DNA of 64,000 bases from Borrelia duttonii Ly (GTDB taxonomy: Bacteria; Spirochaetota; Spirochaetia; Borreliales; Borreliaceae): positions 806,001 through 870,000 of the forward strand of contig NC_011229.1 of assembly GCF_000019685.1 (NCBI RefSeq). Reading direction: 5' to 3'. A model generated the notes under the pieces. It was not told the DNA's origin. It did no database searches and saw only the letters and a list, made by a program, of their open reading frames with translations. The first letter of the stretch is position 1. Each line of letters begins with the position of its first letter. The translations under genes and the position numbers were made by a program. This document shows positions 35,119 to 45,600 of this stretch, one piece after another.

Positions 35119-37025
35119 ATATTAACAATAATAATTTGAATAATAATGGTAAATCTAATAATAAAAAGAAAAATAAGAATTGGATTTTGGGACTTGTTGT
35201 TGTTTTCTTAGTTTTAGCAATATTCATGTCTTATTTTATGCGTGGTGGAGAAAATTATAAAAACGTTCCTTATAGTACATTTCAGACTTATTTAGATAGT
35301 GGTTTGATTGAATCAGTTGTGATTATTGATAAGAGTCAAATTCAGTTTATTGTCAAAAATTCTAATTTAGGAAAGTCTTATTTCTCTACTAGTATTCCTT
35401 ATTTTGATATTAATTTACTTGCGGAGCTTAAAGCCAAGCGAGTAGAGGTAAGTTCTGGAAAGAGTCAATCGTCTTTAATTGGCGTTTTACTTCAAACTTT
35501 ACCTTGGATATTATTTTTTGTTTTCTTTTTCTTTATTTTTCGTCAAACTCAAGGTGGTGGTGGAAAAGTTTTTTCATTTGGAAAAAGCAATGCTCAAAAA
35601 TATGAAGCAGGAAAGAATAAAGTTACTTTTAAAGATGTTGCTGGGCAAGAAGAAGCAAAACAAGAACTTGGTGAAGTAGTTGAATTTCTTAAATATCCTA
35701 AAAAATTTGAAAAAATTGGTGCCAGAATTCCTAAAGGTGTTCTTTTGGTTGGATCTCCTGGAACAGGAAAGACTTTGCTTGCCAAGGCTGTTGCTGGGGA
35801 AGCAGGAGTAAATTTTTTCCATATGTCGGGTTCTGATTTTGTTGAGATGTTTGTAGGGGTTGGGGCAAGTCGTGTTAGAGATCTTTTTGATAATGCAAGA
35901 AAAAATGCTCCTTGTATAATTTTTATTGATGAACTTGATGCTGTTGGGAGAAGTCGTGGAGCTGGACTTGGTGGTGGTCATGATGAGAGAGAACAGACTC
36001 TTAATCAATTATTAGTTGAGATGGATGGTTTTGGGACATATACTAATGTAATAGTGATGGCAGCTACAAATAGACCTGATGTTCTTGATTCTGCTTTGTT
36101 AAGACCAGGTAGATTTGATAGGCAAGTAGCAGTTACTTTGCCTGATATTAAGGAGAGAGAAGCAATATTAAATATACATGCTCAGAAGACTAAGCTTGCA
36201 AAAGAGATCGACTTAAGAGTAATAGCAAGAGCTACCCCTGGTGTTAGTGGTGCTGATCTTGCAAATTTAATTAATGAAGGTGCTTTGATTGCTGCTAGAA
36301 ATAATCAATCTGAAATTTTGATGCATGATTTGGAAGAAGCTCGGGATAAAATACTTATGGGAGTTGCTAAAAAATCTATGACTATTACTGATAGGCAAAA
36401 ACTTGAAACAGCTTATCATGAAGCTGGTCATGCTTTGCTTCATTATTATCTTGAGCATGCTGATCCTTTACATAAAGTTACTATTATTCCTAGAGGTAGA
36501 GCTCTTGGTGTTGCTTTTTCTCTTCCTAAAGAAGATAGACTTTCAATCAATAAGAATCAAATTCTTGATAAAATTAAAATATGTTATGGTGGTTATGCTA
36601 GTGAGCAGATTAATTTAGGTTTTACTACAGCTGGTGTTCAGAATGATTTAATGCAAGCTACTAATTTGGCAAAGAAAATGGTTACAGAATGGGGTATGGG
36701 AGAGGATGTAGGTCCTATATTTTTGGTAGATGATGAAGCTCCAATTTTTCTTCCAAAAGAATTTTCTAAATCAAAAGCATATTCTGAAAATACTGCTGAT
36801 AGAGTAGATAGAGAAGTTAAGAAAATTCTTGAAGGGTGTTTAAAAGAGGCATCAGATATTTTAATTAAGCATAAGGATCAGTTAGTAAAACTTGCAGAGG
36901 CCTTGATTACAAGAGAAACTTTAACAGATAATGAAGTGAGAGAACTTTTAGGTTTTGAATTAATTGAGAGTGATTATGAACTAAGTTTAAAGCAGTCTAA
37001 GCAAGAAGAGACAATTGATAGATAA
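35115..37025 (+). CDS. ftsH: ATP-dependent zinc metalloprotease FtsH
   Basis: 636 aa. Asn-rich N-terminus, membrane segment 1 at about 23-42, extracytoplasmic loop, segment 2 at about 127-144. AAA domain with Walker A GSPGTGKT (213-220), Walker [13 protein letters not shown] and the second region of homology ([18 protein letters not shown]). The protease site is HEAGH (435-439), with a downstream Asp in the '[13 protein letters not shown]' region. Degrades membrane and short-lived cytoplasmic proteins. It is preceded by tilS in ATGA overlap and followed by an exported protein gene 22 bp later. Confidence 0.97.
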   Translation: MNINNNNLNNNGKSNNKKKNKNWILGLVVVFLVLAIFMSYFMRGGENYKNVPYSTFQTYLDSGLIESVVIIDKSQIQFIVKNSNLGKSYFSTSIPYFDINLLAELKAKRVEVSSGKSQSSLIGVLLQTLPWILFFVFFFFIFRQTQGGGGKVFSFGKSNAQKYEAGKNKVTFKDVAGQEEAKQELGEVVEFLKYPKKFEKIGARIPKGVLLVGSPGTGKTLLAKAVAGEAGVNFFHMSGSDFVEMFVGVGASRVRDLFDNARKNAPCIIFIDELDAVGRSRGAGLGGGHDEREQTLNQLLVEMDGFGTYTNVIVMAATNRPDVLDSALLRPGRFDRQVAVTLPDIKEREAILNIHAQKTKLAKEIDLRVIARATPGVSGADLANLINEGALIAARNNQSEILMHDLEEARDKILMGVAKKSMTITDRQKLETAYHEAGHALLHYYLEHADPLHKVTIIPRGRALGVAFSLPKEDRLSINKNQILDKIKICYGGYASEQINLGFTTAGVQNDLMQATNLAKKMVTEWGMGEDVGPIFLVDDEAPIFLPKEFSKSKAYSENTADRVDREVKKILEGCLKEASDILIKHKDQLVKLAEALITRETLTDNEVRELLGFELIESDYELSLKQSKQEETIDR

Positions 37026-37047
37026 AACAAGTTTTTAAGGAGTCTTT

Positions 37048-38526
37048 GTGGTTGTCTTAAAAATTGTATTATTGTTTTTAATTTTTGTAAATTTAAATGC
37101 CAATTTAAATAAGAGAGACGAAGATATATCTAAAATTCTTTTGCTTGAATCTAAAAGTTTTAATGGTACTCAAAGAGGACTTGATATGCTTTATGGTTCT
37201 CTTGAATTTAATTTAAAAAACTCCGATTCTCTTTATGAGCTGTCATTGAGGAATGATATTTCATTGTTAGATAGAATTTATTTATTAAAATCAGCTATAG
37301 AGATTAATAATTTTGTACTTGTAAAACCCTTGGATTTATACTTTCAATATTTTTCATTAATTTTGGATCAAAATGAGGATGTTTATAAGAATAAAGAAAT
37401 TATTGACATTTATGATAAGTTGGATAGTGATTTAAAAAATGATAAAGACTTGATTTATATGAGACTTGAGGCGTCTAGTAGGCTTGGAGATTTTAGTGGT
37501 ACTTTTGATAAAGTATTAAAAAGTGCTTTTTCTGTGTATAGTGATGATATAAGGTTTTTTAAATGGTTTTTAAAGGAAGATAAATTTTTTGCAAGTCTTT
37601 TTAATAAGCTTAAGTTAAAGGGAGATTCTTTTTTTAAAAGCGAAAATATTGATTTTATTTTTAAAAATACAACATTAAATGAACCTAATGCTGTTGCTTT
37701 GTTTACTTTTCTTAAGAATAAAAGCAAACAAATAAATGGTGTTCAGAGTATGTATTTGCTTAAATATCGTCTTTTAACACCTGATGAGGCCTATGTTTTT
37801 TTAAAAGAAAAGCCGCCAAGTACGCTTCGTGACTATAAAATGTTTTATGATCTTTTGGGTGATCCTAATATACGAGAAGAATTTTTAAATTATTATAAAA
37901 ACTTATCAGGTGTATATTTTGTAGATGATAAGAATGATGTTGCAGTATTTAAAAATGGTGTTTTAGTGAATTTTTTTTCCAAAATAGCGAATTATACTTC
38001 AAATTTAAATTTAGATGAAAAATATCTGAATAAGGTTTATTTTGAAAATAAAATTCCTATTCGTTATGAAAATGTTTTATTTGGTTATAATGTTTATTAT
38101 TCTATTTATCCTTATGTTAGTATGATTGAGGTTAAGTACCCAAATAAGAAAGCCGTTTATATTTTTGCTTTGGATTCTTTTCGTTATGAAATTTTTGATA
38201 ATTTTAGTTATAGTTTTGATTATGTAGGTATTAATAATTTTTTGATAGCCGATGTTCCAGAAATTTTTGTTCCTAATATGTTAAATTTAAGTCCAAAGCA
38301 AGTTTCTTCTTTTGATATCCGACAAGCTTTGATATCTAAAAAGATTTTTAATGAGCATGATGTTGTTGAAATTAGAAATTATTCTTTTGGGGATTTGACT
38401 TCAGTTTATAAAAAAATTAATGACTCTAAGAAGTTTAATTATATTGAAATTTATGATAAAGGAGTTTTTAAAGCTAAAAGAGTTATTTTAGATGATTCTT
38501 TGGATGTCTATCGTAACATTAAGTAG
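37048..38526 (+). CDS. Unrecognised exported protein
   Basis: 492 aa. GTG start with AAGGAGT upstream. Signal peptide about 1-19 (VVLKIVLLFLIFVNLNAN). No cysteine near the cleavage site, so secreted to the periplasm rather than lipidated. The N-terminal half looks alpha-helical, repeat-like ('LDRIYLLKSAIEINNFVLVKPLDLYFQYF'); the C-terminal half is beta-rich with many aromatic residues. I recognise no family. It sits 22 bp after ftsH and 16 bp before a lipoprotein protease, so a joint envelope role is possible. Confidence 0.75.
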   Translation: MVVLKIVLLFLIFVNLNANLNKRDEDISKILLLESKSFNGTQRGLDMLYGSLEFNLKNSDSLYELSLRNDISLLDRIYLLKSAIEINNFVLVKPLDLYFQYFSLILDQNEDVYKNKEIIDIYDKLDSDLKNDKDLIYMRLEASSRLGDFSGTFDKVLKSAFSVYSDDIRFFKWFLKEDKFFASLFNKLKLKGDSFFKSENIDFIFKNTTLNEPNAVALFTFLKNKSKQINGVQSMYLLKYRLLTPDEAYVFLKEKPPSTLRDYKMFYDLLGDPNIREEFLNYYKNLSGVYFVDDKNDVAVFKNGVLVNFFSKIANYTSNLNLDEKYLNKVYFENKIPIRYENVLFGYNVYYSIYPYVSMIEVKYPNKKAVYIFALDSFRYEIFDNFSYSFDYVGINNFLIADVPEIFVPNMLNLSPKQVSSFDIRQALISKKIFNEHDVVEIRNYSFGDLTSVYKKINDSKKFNYIEIYDKGVFKAKRVILDDSLDVYRNIK

Positions 38527-38542
38527 CTTTTAAAAATTATTG

Positions 38543-40180
38543 ATGCATAGAAAAATTTTTATTGTCATTATGTTAATTTTTTCATGCAACACAATAAGAG
38601 ATATAGATGACAAACAAATTTATTATGTCCCATCTGAAAGCATAAGTAAGCATATTGAGGACAATAATTTTGAATTTGCTCTTTCAAGTTATTACAATCT
38701 AAGAAATAATGGTTTTGAAATGGAACAGGATATTTTGGATTTAAGAGATAAAGCTTTATCTGGAATTCAAAATGAATATTTAAATTTATGCAAATCTAAA
38801 GATTATGAGGGAGCATTATTTAAGCTTGAGACTTTAAATTTGTTTGGTATTATGCTTAATGAGAGCAAAAAGCAATTGATTTTAAAACATCTTGAGAGTT
38901 TGAGACATAAGGATCCAATGCTTGCAAGTTTTTTTGCAAAATATTATTTGTTTGATAATAATTTTGATTTTTTGCAAAATTTTGTTATTCATGAAAAATC
39001 TCCTTCAAAAAATGTTTTGCTAGATACAGCTGTATTAACGGTTTGGGTAGATATGGGCACTAAAATTGTAAATGGTAATAGAGTACCCAATATTGCTTTA
39101 GGTTCTTCTTTTGTTATTGATAATCTGAAGGGATATGCTTTGACTAATTATCATGTAATTAGTTCTCAAGTTAACAGTGATTATAATGGAGTTTCCAATC
39201 TTTATGTTAAGCTTCCAAGAGGCAAGGGTGAAAAGCTTCCCGCAGAAGTGATTTCTTATTCAAAAGAGATGGATCTTGCATTAATTAAGGTTTCTTTTAA
39301 ATTAGAGCATCAATTTAATTTGGATTATTCTTCAAATATTAATATTGGAGACAGAATTTATGCTATGGGTTCTCCTTTGGGATTTGAGAAGACTATTACT
39401 TCAGGAATAATTTCTGGTAAGAATAGAAATCTGTTGTCTGTGGGTGATTCTTATCAAATTGATGCTGCCATTAATCAGGGAAATTCTGGTGGACCTGTCA
39501 TCAATGAGAATGGAGGTTTTGTTGGCCTTACATTTGCTGGATTTGTATATTCTCAAGGTCTTAATTTTGTAATACCTTCAAAATGGGTTTTAAAGGTATT
39601 GCCCTTTATGTATAGAGGTGGTGTTTTAAAGAATAATTGGTTGGGTTTTACTTTTGCAGAAAGTTTAAATAATTTAGAAATATCGTATGTAGTTCCTAAT
39701 TCGCCTGCAGATATTGGTGGACTTAGAAGTGGAGATTCTATTTTAAGTGTTAATTCTTTAAAATTTGATAGTTTAAGAGAATTACAATATTATATTTTGC
39801 AAAGAAAGTCTATGGTAAGTGTTAAATATAAAAGGAATAATAAGGAATACGAGAGTTATTTATATCCCCAAAATCGACCCGAAAATATTTTTGAGAGTAT
39901 CATTAATAGAGATTCTTTTAAAAATGTAGTGGGAGCTTTTTTGGGTTTAAATTTAAGTTTTATTGCTGGAAAAGAGTATAGGGTCGCCAAGGTTTTTGCA
40001 AATGGTCTTGGTGATGAATTGAATTTTAGGACTAATGATGAAATTTTTATTTATGATTTAAAATATATTAGGGATAAGAGAGTATTTATATTATTACTTT
40101 ATGTTAAAAGATTATTTTCTGGATATTTAGGAGCTCCTTTGCAGCTTATTATTCCTTTTGATTCTATTATATTTGTATAA
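38543..40180 (+). CDS. Trypsin-like serine protease lipoprotein with PDZ domain
   Basis: 545 aa from ATG at 38543 (a TTG precedes it in frame). Lipobox-type signal 'IVIMLIFSC-N', so a lipoprotein. Residues about 40-140 are helical. The protease domain (about 165-355) has the full triad: His in LTNYHVISS, Asp in SKEMDLALIKV and Ser in AINQGNSGGPVI. A PDZ domain follows (about 375-440; 'VVPNSPADIGGLRSGDSILSVNSLKFDSLRELQYYI'). It resembles HtrA/DegP in order but is much longer at both ends. Likely periplasmic or outer-surface quality control or processing. Substrate unknown. Confidence 0.85.
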   Translation: MHRKIFIVIMLIFSCNTIRDIDDKQIYYVPSESISKHIEDNNFEFALSSYYNLRNNGFEMEQDILDLRDKALSGIQNEYLNLCKSKDYEGALFKLETLNLFGIMLNESKKQLILKHLESLRHKDPMLASFFAKYYLFDNNFDFLQNFVIHEKSPSKNVLLDTAVLTVWVDMGTKIVNGNRVPNIALGSSFVIDNLKGYALTNYHVISSQVNSDYNGVSNLYVKLPRGKGEKLPAEVISYSKEMDLALIKVSFKLEHQFNLDYSSNINIGDRIYAMGSPLGFEKTITSGIISGKNRNLLSVGDSYQIDAAINQGNSGGPVINENGGFVGLTFAGFVYSQGLNFVIPSKWVLKVLPFMYRGGVLKNNWLGFTFAESLNNLEISYVVPNSPADIGGLRSGDSILSVNSLKFDSLRELQYYILQRKSMVSVKYKRNNKEYESYLYPQNRPENIFESIINRDSFKNVVGAFLGLNLSFIAGKEYRVAKVFANGLGDELNFRTNDEIFIYDLKYIRDKRVFILLLYVKRLFSGYLGAPLQLIIPFDSIIFV

Positions 40181-40215
40181 ATAAATTGAGCTATGTTTGG
40201 GGGGAGTTTGTTTTT

Positions 40216-41322
40216 ATGGGCTTTTATTTGAATTTAGTTAATGGCGATACTCGTTCTAAGCTTGATAATATTGTTTCTATTAGTCATTTTAATTTTAAAG
40301 ACAATTCAAATCTAATGCTTATTATTGGTCCTATGGGTAGTGGTAAGACAGAATATGCTGCTAAAATTTATAAAGATTCTCTTATTATTAAAAATAAATC
40401 TTCTGAAATTTTAGCTTCTATCACAAGGGGTCTTAGAAATAGAGCCAATGTATTTTTTATTAGAAATATTCTTGATAAAAAAAGATTTAAGAATTATCCT
40501 GAGAATGTTATTCCTTATAGAGGCGGTGGGAGTGATGAAATTGATGGTGTTGATTTTGCTAGTGATTCTTTTGATGTAGGACAATTGATAGAGAAAAATC
40601 CTGAATATGGGACTTTTATTATTGATGAGACTTGTTTTTATGATGAGAGATTAGTATTTATTGTAAATAAGATAGCTTTAGATTTAAATGTATTATTTAT
40701 ACTTCCTACTTTACTTTATAATTTTAGAAAAGAAATATTTAATAACACGGCTAGACTTTTAATAGAGTATGCAGATAAAATTTGTAGTCTTGGTGCTTAT
40801 TGTGAACATATTAATTGTATGGATGAATCTTTTTTGACATATAGATATTATTTTTATGAAGGTAAAGAAATAGCTGCACCTTATTTTGATCCTTTATTAA
40901 TTGTTGGTGGTGATGAGATTGTTGAATCTGCTATTTATCCAAATTATGCTACAAGATGTTCTAAACATCATTATCTTGTTGGGAGAGAATATTTTTTTAC
41001 TATTCTTAAACCTTTTGCATTATTATATATTCAGGGTGATAGAAAATTTCTAGAGAGAGAAATTGTTGATTTAAAGAGTAATATTGTAAATTCAAATTTT
41101 CAAAAGTCTCTTTTAATTGAGGTTGGCGAGAAATATGATATTACCATTTTAGAAAATGTGTTAAAATTGCCTTTTTTGGCAGAAAGAGCCTTGATTACAC
41201 TTTCGTTTGAATATAATATCTTAAGTAAAGAAGATTTTAAGGAAATTGTTAATAGATTTTCACTTAGTAAAGATTATATTCAAAAAGTAATTGTTTCAAG
41301 AGAGTATAAGGGAATTTTTTAA
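40216..41322 (+). CDS. tdk: Thymidine kinase-like protein with long C-terminal extension
   Basis: 368 aa from ATG at 40216, which follows GGGGGGAG by about 10 nt; in-frame codons reach TTG at 40186. The TK1-type domain (about 30-250) has P-loop IIGPMGSGKTEYA (GPMGSGKT at 38-45), 'GTFIIDETCFY' (DExxF), cysteines in CSLGAYCEHINC, and 'YATRCSKHHY', a zinc site. Usual TK1 is about 190-200 aa; this one has a further ~115 residues of unknown function. It may phosphorylate thymidine to dTMP; tmk, the next kinase, is nearby on the other strand. Confidence 0.85.
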   Translation: MGFYLNLVNGDTRSKLDNIVSISHFNFKDNSNLMLIIGPMGSGKTEYAAKIYKDSLIIKNKSSEILASITRGLRNRANVFFIRNILDKKRFKNYPENVIPYRGGGSDEIDGVDFASDSFDVGQLIEKNPEYGTFIIDETCFYDERLVFIVNKIALDLNVLFILPTLLYNFRKEIFNNTARLLIEYADKICSLGAYCEHINCMDESFLTYRYYFYEGKEIAAPYFDPLLIVGGDEIVESAIYPNYATRCSKHHYLVGREYFFTILKPFALLYIQGDRKFLEREIVDLKSNIVNSNFQKSLLIEVGEKYDITILENVLKLPFLAERALITLSFEYNILSKEDFKEIVNRFSLSKDYIQKVIVSREYKGIF

Positions 41323-41329
41323 AATAATA

Positions 41330-41947
41330 TTAATAAAAATTTGGTCTTTTTTGAAAAAATTCTTTTGTTTTTTCAATGTGTATTAATTCTCGTTCGATTA
41401 TGTCATAGTAGTTAAGTTCTTTTATTTCAATTCTATAATATTCATCTTCCCAATTTGTTATTCCATTACCTTGTATCTTGATAAATTTGTATTTGTCTAA
41501 TTGTTTATGATATGTTAAAGCTTTTTTGTAATAAGAAGTGGCCATTTTATAAAAAATTATGGCTTGATTTAGGTTTTTAAGAATGCCATCTTTTTTGGGA
41601 GTGTTATAAAAATATACATGTTTTGTGTCAAATAAATTACCTAAATATAGATGTTGCTTAACAAGAAGTAAATTTACATGCATTTTAAAGAGCAGCTTAT
41701 ATTTATTCCATTCTTCTTTTGTTTTTATTTGAGCTAGAGAATAATTTGGATTCCCGAATGGATATTTTAATGCGTTTTGTAGAAAAAAAATATTCCTTTT
41801 ATAATTGTCTGGTTTTTTTTTCATATTTTCATTAAAAATAACATACCATTGTTCAGCATAGAAAAATTTTGATGATGCATTGACGTTAATTATGAGTAAA
41901 ATTGAAAGTACTATTAAATATAATACAAAAAAGTTATTATGAAACAT
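41330..41947 (-). CDS. Spirochete-conserved exported helical protein, unknown function
   Basis: 205 aa. Signal peptide or anchor at about 6-24. The remainder is helical and Tyr/Lys-rich, TPR-like: 'NIFFLQNALKYPFGNPNYSLAQIKTKEEWNKYKLLFKMHVNLLLVKQHLYLGNLFDTKHVYFYN' and 'NLNQAIIFYKMATSYYKKALTYHKQL'. The 'ALKYPFGNPxYsLA' block looks like a family shared by spirochetes, but I do not know a function. It follows tmk by 32 bp and ends 7 bp from the tdk stop. Confidence 0.72.
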   Translation of the reverse strand: MFHNNFFVLYLIVLSILLIINVNASSKFFYAEQWYVIFNENMKKKPDNYKRNIFFLQNALKYPFGNPNYSLAQIKTKEEWNKYKLLFKMHVNLLLVKQHLYLGNLFDTKHVYFYNTPKKDGILKNLNQAIIFYKMATSYYKKALTYHKQLDKYKFIKIQGNGITNWEDEYYRIEIKELNYYDIIERELIHIEKTKEFFQKRPNFY

Positions 41948-41979
41948 GTTTTGTATCCTTCCTTTTGTTATACTAGATG

Positions 41980-42588
41980 TTAAAATTTTATTAAATCAAA
42001 AATTTTCCTTGCACTTATTTCAAGATCGTGTTCACTTGAGTTTTCAATATATACAATATCAATTAGTTGATTAAAAATTTGAAACATTTCCATGTATCTA
42101 GAATTTATTTCTTTAAATTTAGCTTCTTCAAATTCAAAAAGATCCGCTTGTGTTCTATTTTTTTGAATACGTTTAAATGCTATATTGGGGTCTGTTTTTA
42201 TAAAAAAAAGTTTTTCAGGTAATGGGAAATCTTTATTTAGTTTATACCCTAATTCTCCTTGATATGCTATAGATGAGAATAAATATCTATCGCTTATTAC
42301 TTTTGTTTGATTTTTATTTAGTATTGCTATTATTCCATTTTGTATATTATATAAATGTTCGTATCTATCTGCAACGTATAAATGTGCTAATGATACTTTT
42401 CGTAAGGGATTTTTAAAGTTGGTCAGTTGTTTTCTTATGAGTTTGCCAATTATTCCTGTTGATGGTTCTTTTGTAAAATGGTATTTCATTTTATTGTTAC
42501 AGATTTTTTGTAATTTTTGGATTATACTTGTTTTGCCGCTTCCATCAATTCCTTCTATACAATAAAAATTTTTTAGGATCTTAGTCAC
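41980..42588 (-). CDS. tmk: Thymidylate kinase
   Basis: 202 aa. GTG start with AAGGAG upstream. Phosphorylates dTMP to dTDP. Motifs: 'FYCIEGIDGSGKTSIIQKL' (P-loop), 'FTKEPSTGIIGKLIRKQL', 'VADRYEHL', 'ISDRYLFSSIAYQG' (DRY) and a lid region 'RIQKNRTQADLFE'. Divergent from tamB with a shared 74-bp promoter region. Confidence 0.94.
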   Translation of the reverse strand: MTKILKNFYCIEGIDGSGKTSIIQKLQKICNNKMKYHFTKEPSTGIIGKLIRKQLTNFKNPLRKVSLAHLYVADRYEHLYNIQNGIIAILNKNQTKVISDRYLFSSIAYQGELGYKLNKDFPLPEKLFFIKTDPNIAFKRIQKNRTQADLFEFEEAKFKEINSRYMEMFQIFNQLIDIVYIENSSEHDLEISARKIFDLIKF

Positions 42589-42634
42589 AAAAATTATCTC
42601 CTTAGATATTTTAGTAATTAGATGCTTACTGTAA

Positions 42635-42648
42635 ATATTATATAATAT
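42635..42648. promoter_or_regulatory. Palindromic -10 region shared by tmk and tamB
   Basis: ATATTATATAATAT is a perfect palindrome and holds TATAAT on both strands. It is 15 bp before the tamB ATG and about 47 bp before tmk. A rightward transcript would start about 10 nt before tamB, leaving little or no leader. Confidence 0.45.
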
Positions 42649-42662
42649 ATATTAATAGATCT

Positions 42663-45600
42663 ATGAATTTGTTTTTTATAAGGAATAAAGATACCCTATC
42701 TTTTATTTGTTCGATTTTAGTTTTTATATTTGTTCTTATTATTTTTGTTTTGTTTGTTCAATTTCAAGTTTATTCTGCTAGGTTTTTTATTATGAATTAT
42801 CTTGAGGCAAAATTCGGTTTTAAGATTAAATATAGTAAAATCGATCCTTATTTTTTATCTTCGATTAAAATAGACAATTTGGAGTTGAGTTTAAATGAAC
42901 AAGATAAAGTCTTGATGCATACTGTTAAGGTTAATTTAGATTTATTTAACTTATTGTTAGGAAATGAAAATATTATTTTAGATATTTTTGTTAAGGGTAG
43001 TACTTTGAATTTTGATTTAAATGATTTTAAAATTCTTAAATCCAAAAGTTCAATTCCTATGAAATTAGAGTTAAATGATGAAAAAGCTAGTCGTGTAATA
43101 ATTGGCAAGATGTTTGGTTCCTTTGAAAGTCTTCATATGCATTTAGAAGATATTAATATTAATTTAAAATTAAGTCCTGGTAGATTTTTGAGATTTCAAA
43201 TTAATAATTTTATATTAAAGACTATTGATGATGATTTTTTATTTAATTTTGTTGTTAATTTTGGCCTTCCTGAAATTTTATATCCTGATGTTAATAGTGA
43301 AAATATTGTTAATTCAGTCTTTTATTTTGAGGGTAAATTTAAAAAAGATCTTGAAGATGGGTATATTAACTTTAGTTTTTTAGAATTTTATACAGATTAT
43401 TTTACTTTTCTTGAACAAGGGTTTCAAATAAATTATTCAAAGGGTAATATTGAGGTTTTTAATATTATAAGAGAAAATTTGGATTTTAATTTAAAATATG
43501 ACTTTAACAAAAATTTTTTAAGATTGGATGCTTTGTTTTTTGATATAAATCTTTTAGATTGGATAAAGCTTAATGATTATTTGAAAAATTATAATAGTTA
43601 TCTTGATACAAGTTTGAATGGTCAATTTGCGTTTTCTTATGATTTTACAGATAAAGACTTAAGGTATGCATTTTTATTAAACTCGTCTTTGAGTGATGAT
43701 ATTGCAGATAAGGAAATTCAGGGTGTTAAAATACAAGTTAAAGGTAATGAGGAAATTGCAGATATACAGAATGCTTTCATAAAACTTAAGAGAGGGTTTG
43801 TTGGGTATAAGGGTTATTATTCTTTTAAAAATTTAATGCCGATAGGAAAGCTTGATTTTAAATCAGCCAAAATATTTAATTTAAATGATATTAATGGGCA
43901 TTTGAATTTTAGTAAAGAAAAACAGTATTTTTGTGTAAAATCTAAAGATTTTAAAATTGGTAGACTGAAAATTAAAGATTTAAATTTAAAGACGGATTTT
44001 GATTCAAAGAATATCCATGTTGATTATTTGTTAAATTTTGTTAACAATAATTCTACCCTTTCTTTAAAGGGTGATTTTAATAGGGAAAATTTCAATCTTA
44101 ATCTAGGTGTTAAAGAGTTTCCTGTGCTTTTCTTTAAAGATATCTTTCCAGAAATTTTTATGAGTAAAATCATTCCTGAGTATTTTTTGTCGGGTAAGTA
44201 TTTAAATTTGAATTCAGATTTTAACTTAAATATTGTTGATTATACTAAGAGTAAATTAAATGATCTTAAGTTTACTCTATTTTCAAAATTAAGTAATTTT
44301 AGTTTAATGTTTGATGCTAGTGGAGAAGGAAATTCTTATAAAGTAAAATACTTTAATTATAATAGTGGCGATTATGATGTAAATTCTAGTTTTTTGGTAC
44401 ATTTGTTTGATGATAGTTTAAAGATAGATACTAAGTTTCAATATTTAAATAGGAATTATCCTGTTTCTTTTGAATTTAATTTTAAAGATAGATATGCCAA
44501 TTTAAAACTTTCACCTAAGGCACAGATCAATTTAACTTATTCTGATTTAATCATAGCTTGTTTTTGTGATATTAATGATTTTCGTTTTTATAATGGCGAT
44601 TCTGAAATTTTGTTAAGTATAAATTCTTATGGTGATTATCAAAGAGTGACAGATAATTTGAGTATTATGCTCTCTAAATTTAGGTTAGATAAAATTTCTA
44701 TTAATCCTAATTTTAATTTTAATTTTAGTTTTGAAGGTTTATATAAGGATCAAAAAGTTAGTCTTTCAAATATTAAGTTTGTGAATAAAAATTCAAATTT
44801 ACAAGGTCAAGGATATTTAAATTTAAATAATAAGCTTAATGGTAATTTAAATTTGTTTTCAAGTTTAAATTCTGAACGTTATTTTTTAGGAATTGATACT
44901 AATGAGGATGGCAGCTATTTTGTTGGTAGATTTCAGGGATTTAATTTTGATAATTTGAAATTTCTATCATTTTTAAGTGGTAAGATTAATGGTAATTTTA
45001 TACTTAATTTTAAAGATAGTGATTTTTTTAAATATTCTCTTAATGCTTATCTTGAAACAGATGGTCTTTCTTTGGTAGGTATTCCTACATATTTTTCTTT
45101 GAATTTGGGATTGGTTGATAATAATCTTAATATTTATAATATAAAGGCTATTCAAAATAAAAGAGAAGTTTTAACAGGTAATTTTAGATATGATATTGAA
45201 AATTCTATTGGACTTTCTAATTTAAATGTTAATAGTGATCTTTTTTCGTCAAAAGTGAATGCAAGTTTTCAAATGTTGGAAGATTCAACAGAAGAAGAAT
45301 TTGGAATTTTAAGGAGTGAAATTGATGGAGAGATTGCATTAAGAGAATTAATGTATAAAGACAAAAATCTTTCTGAACTTACAATTGAATTTGAAAATAA
45401 TTCTGAAAGATTGATGATTTCATCAATTGAATATGATTTGATTAGTTATTTATATGAATATGCTAATGGTAATTTTAATTTGATATTAAATGATTATTTA
45501 CCCTTTAGTTTTATTGCAACAGGAAACATTGTAAAGGATAAAATTACAAGTAGTATAGGGAATATTAAATTTAATTCAAAATTAATTACAGAAGATTTAT

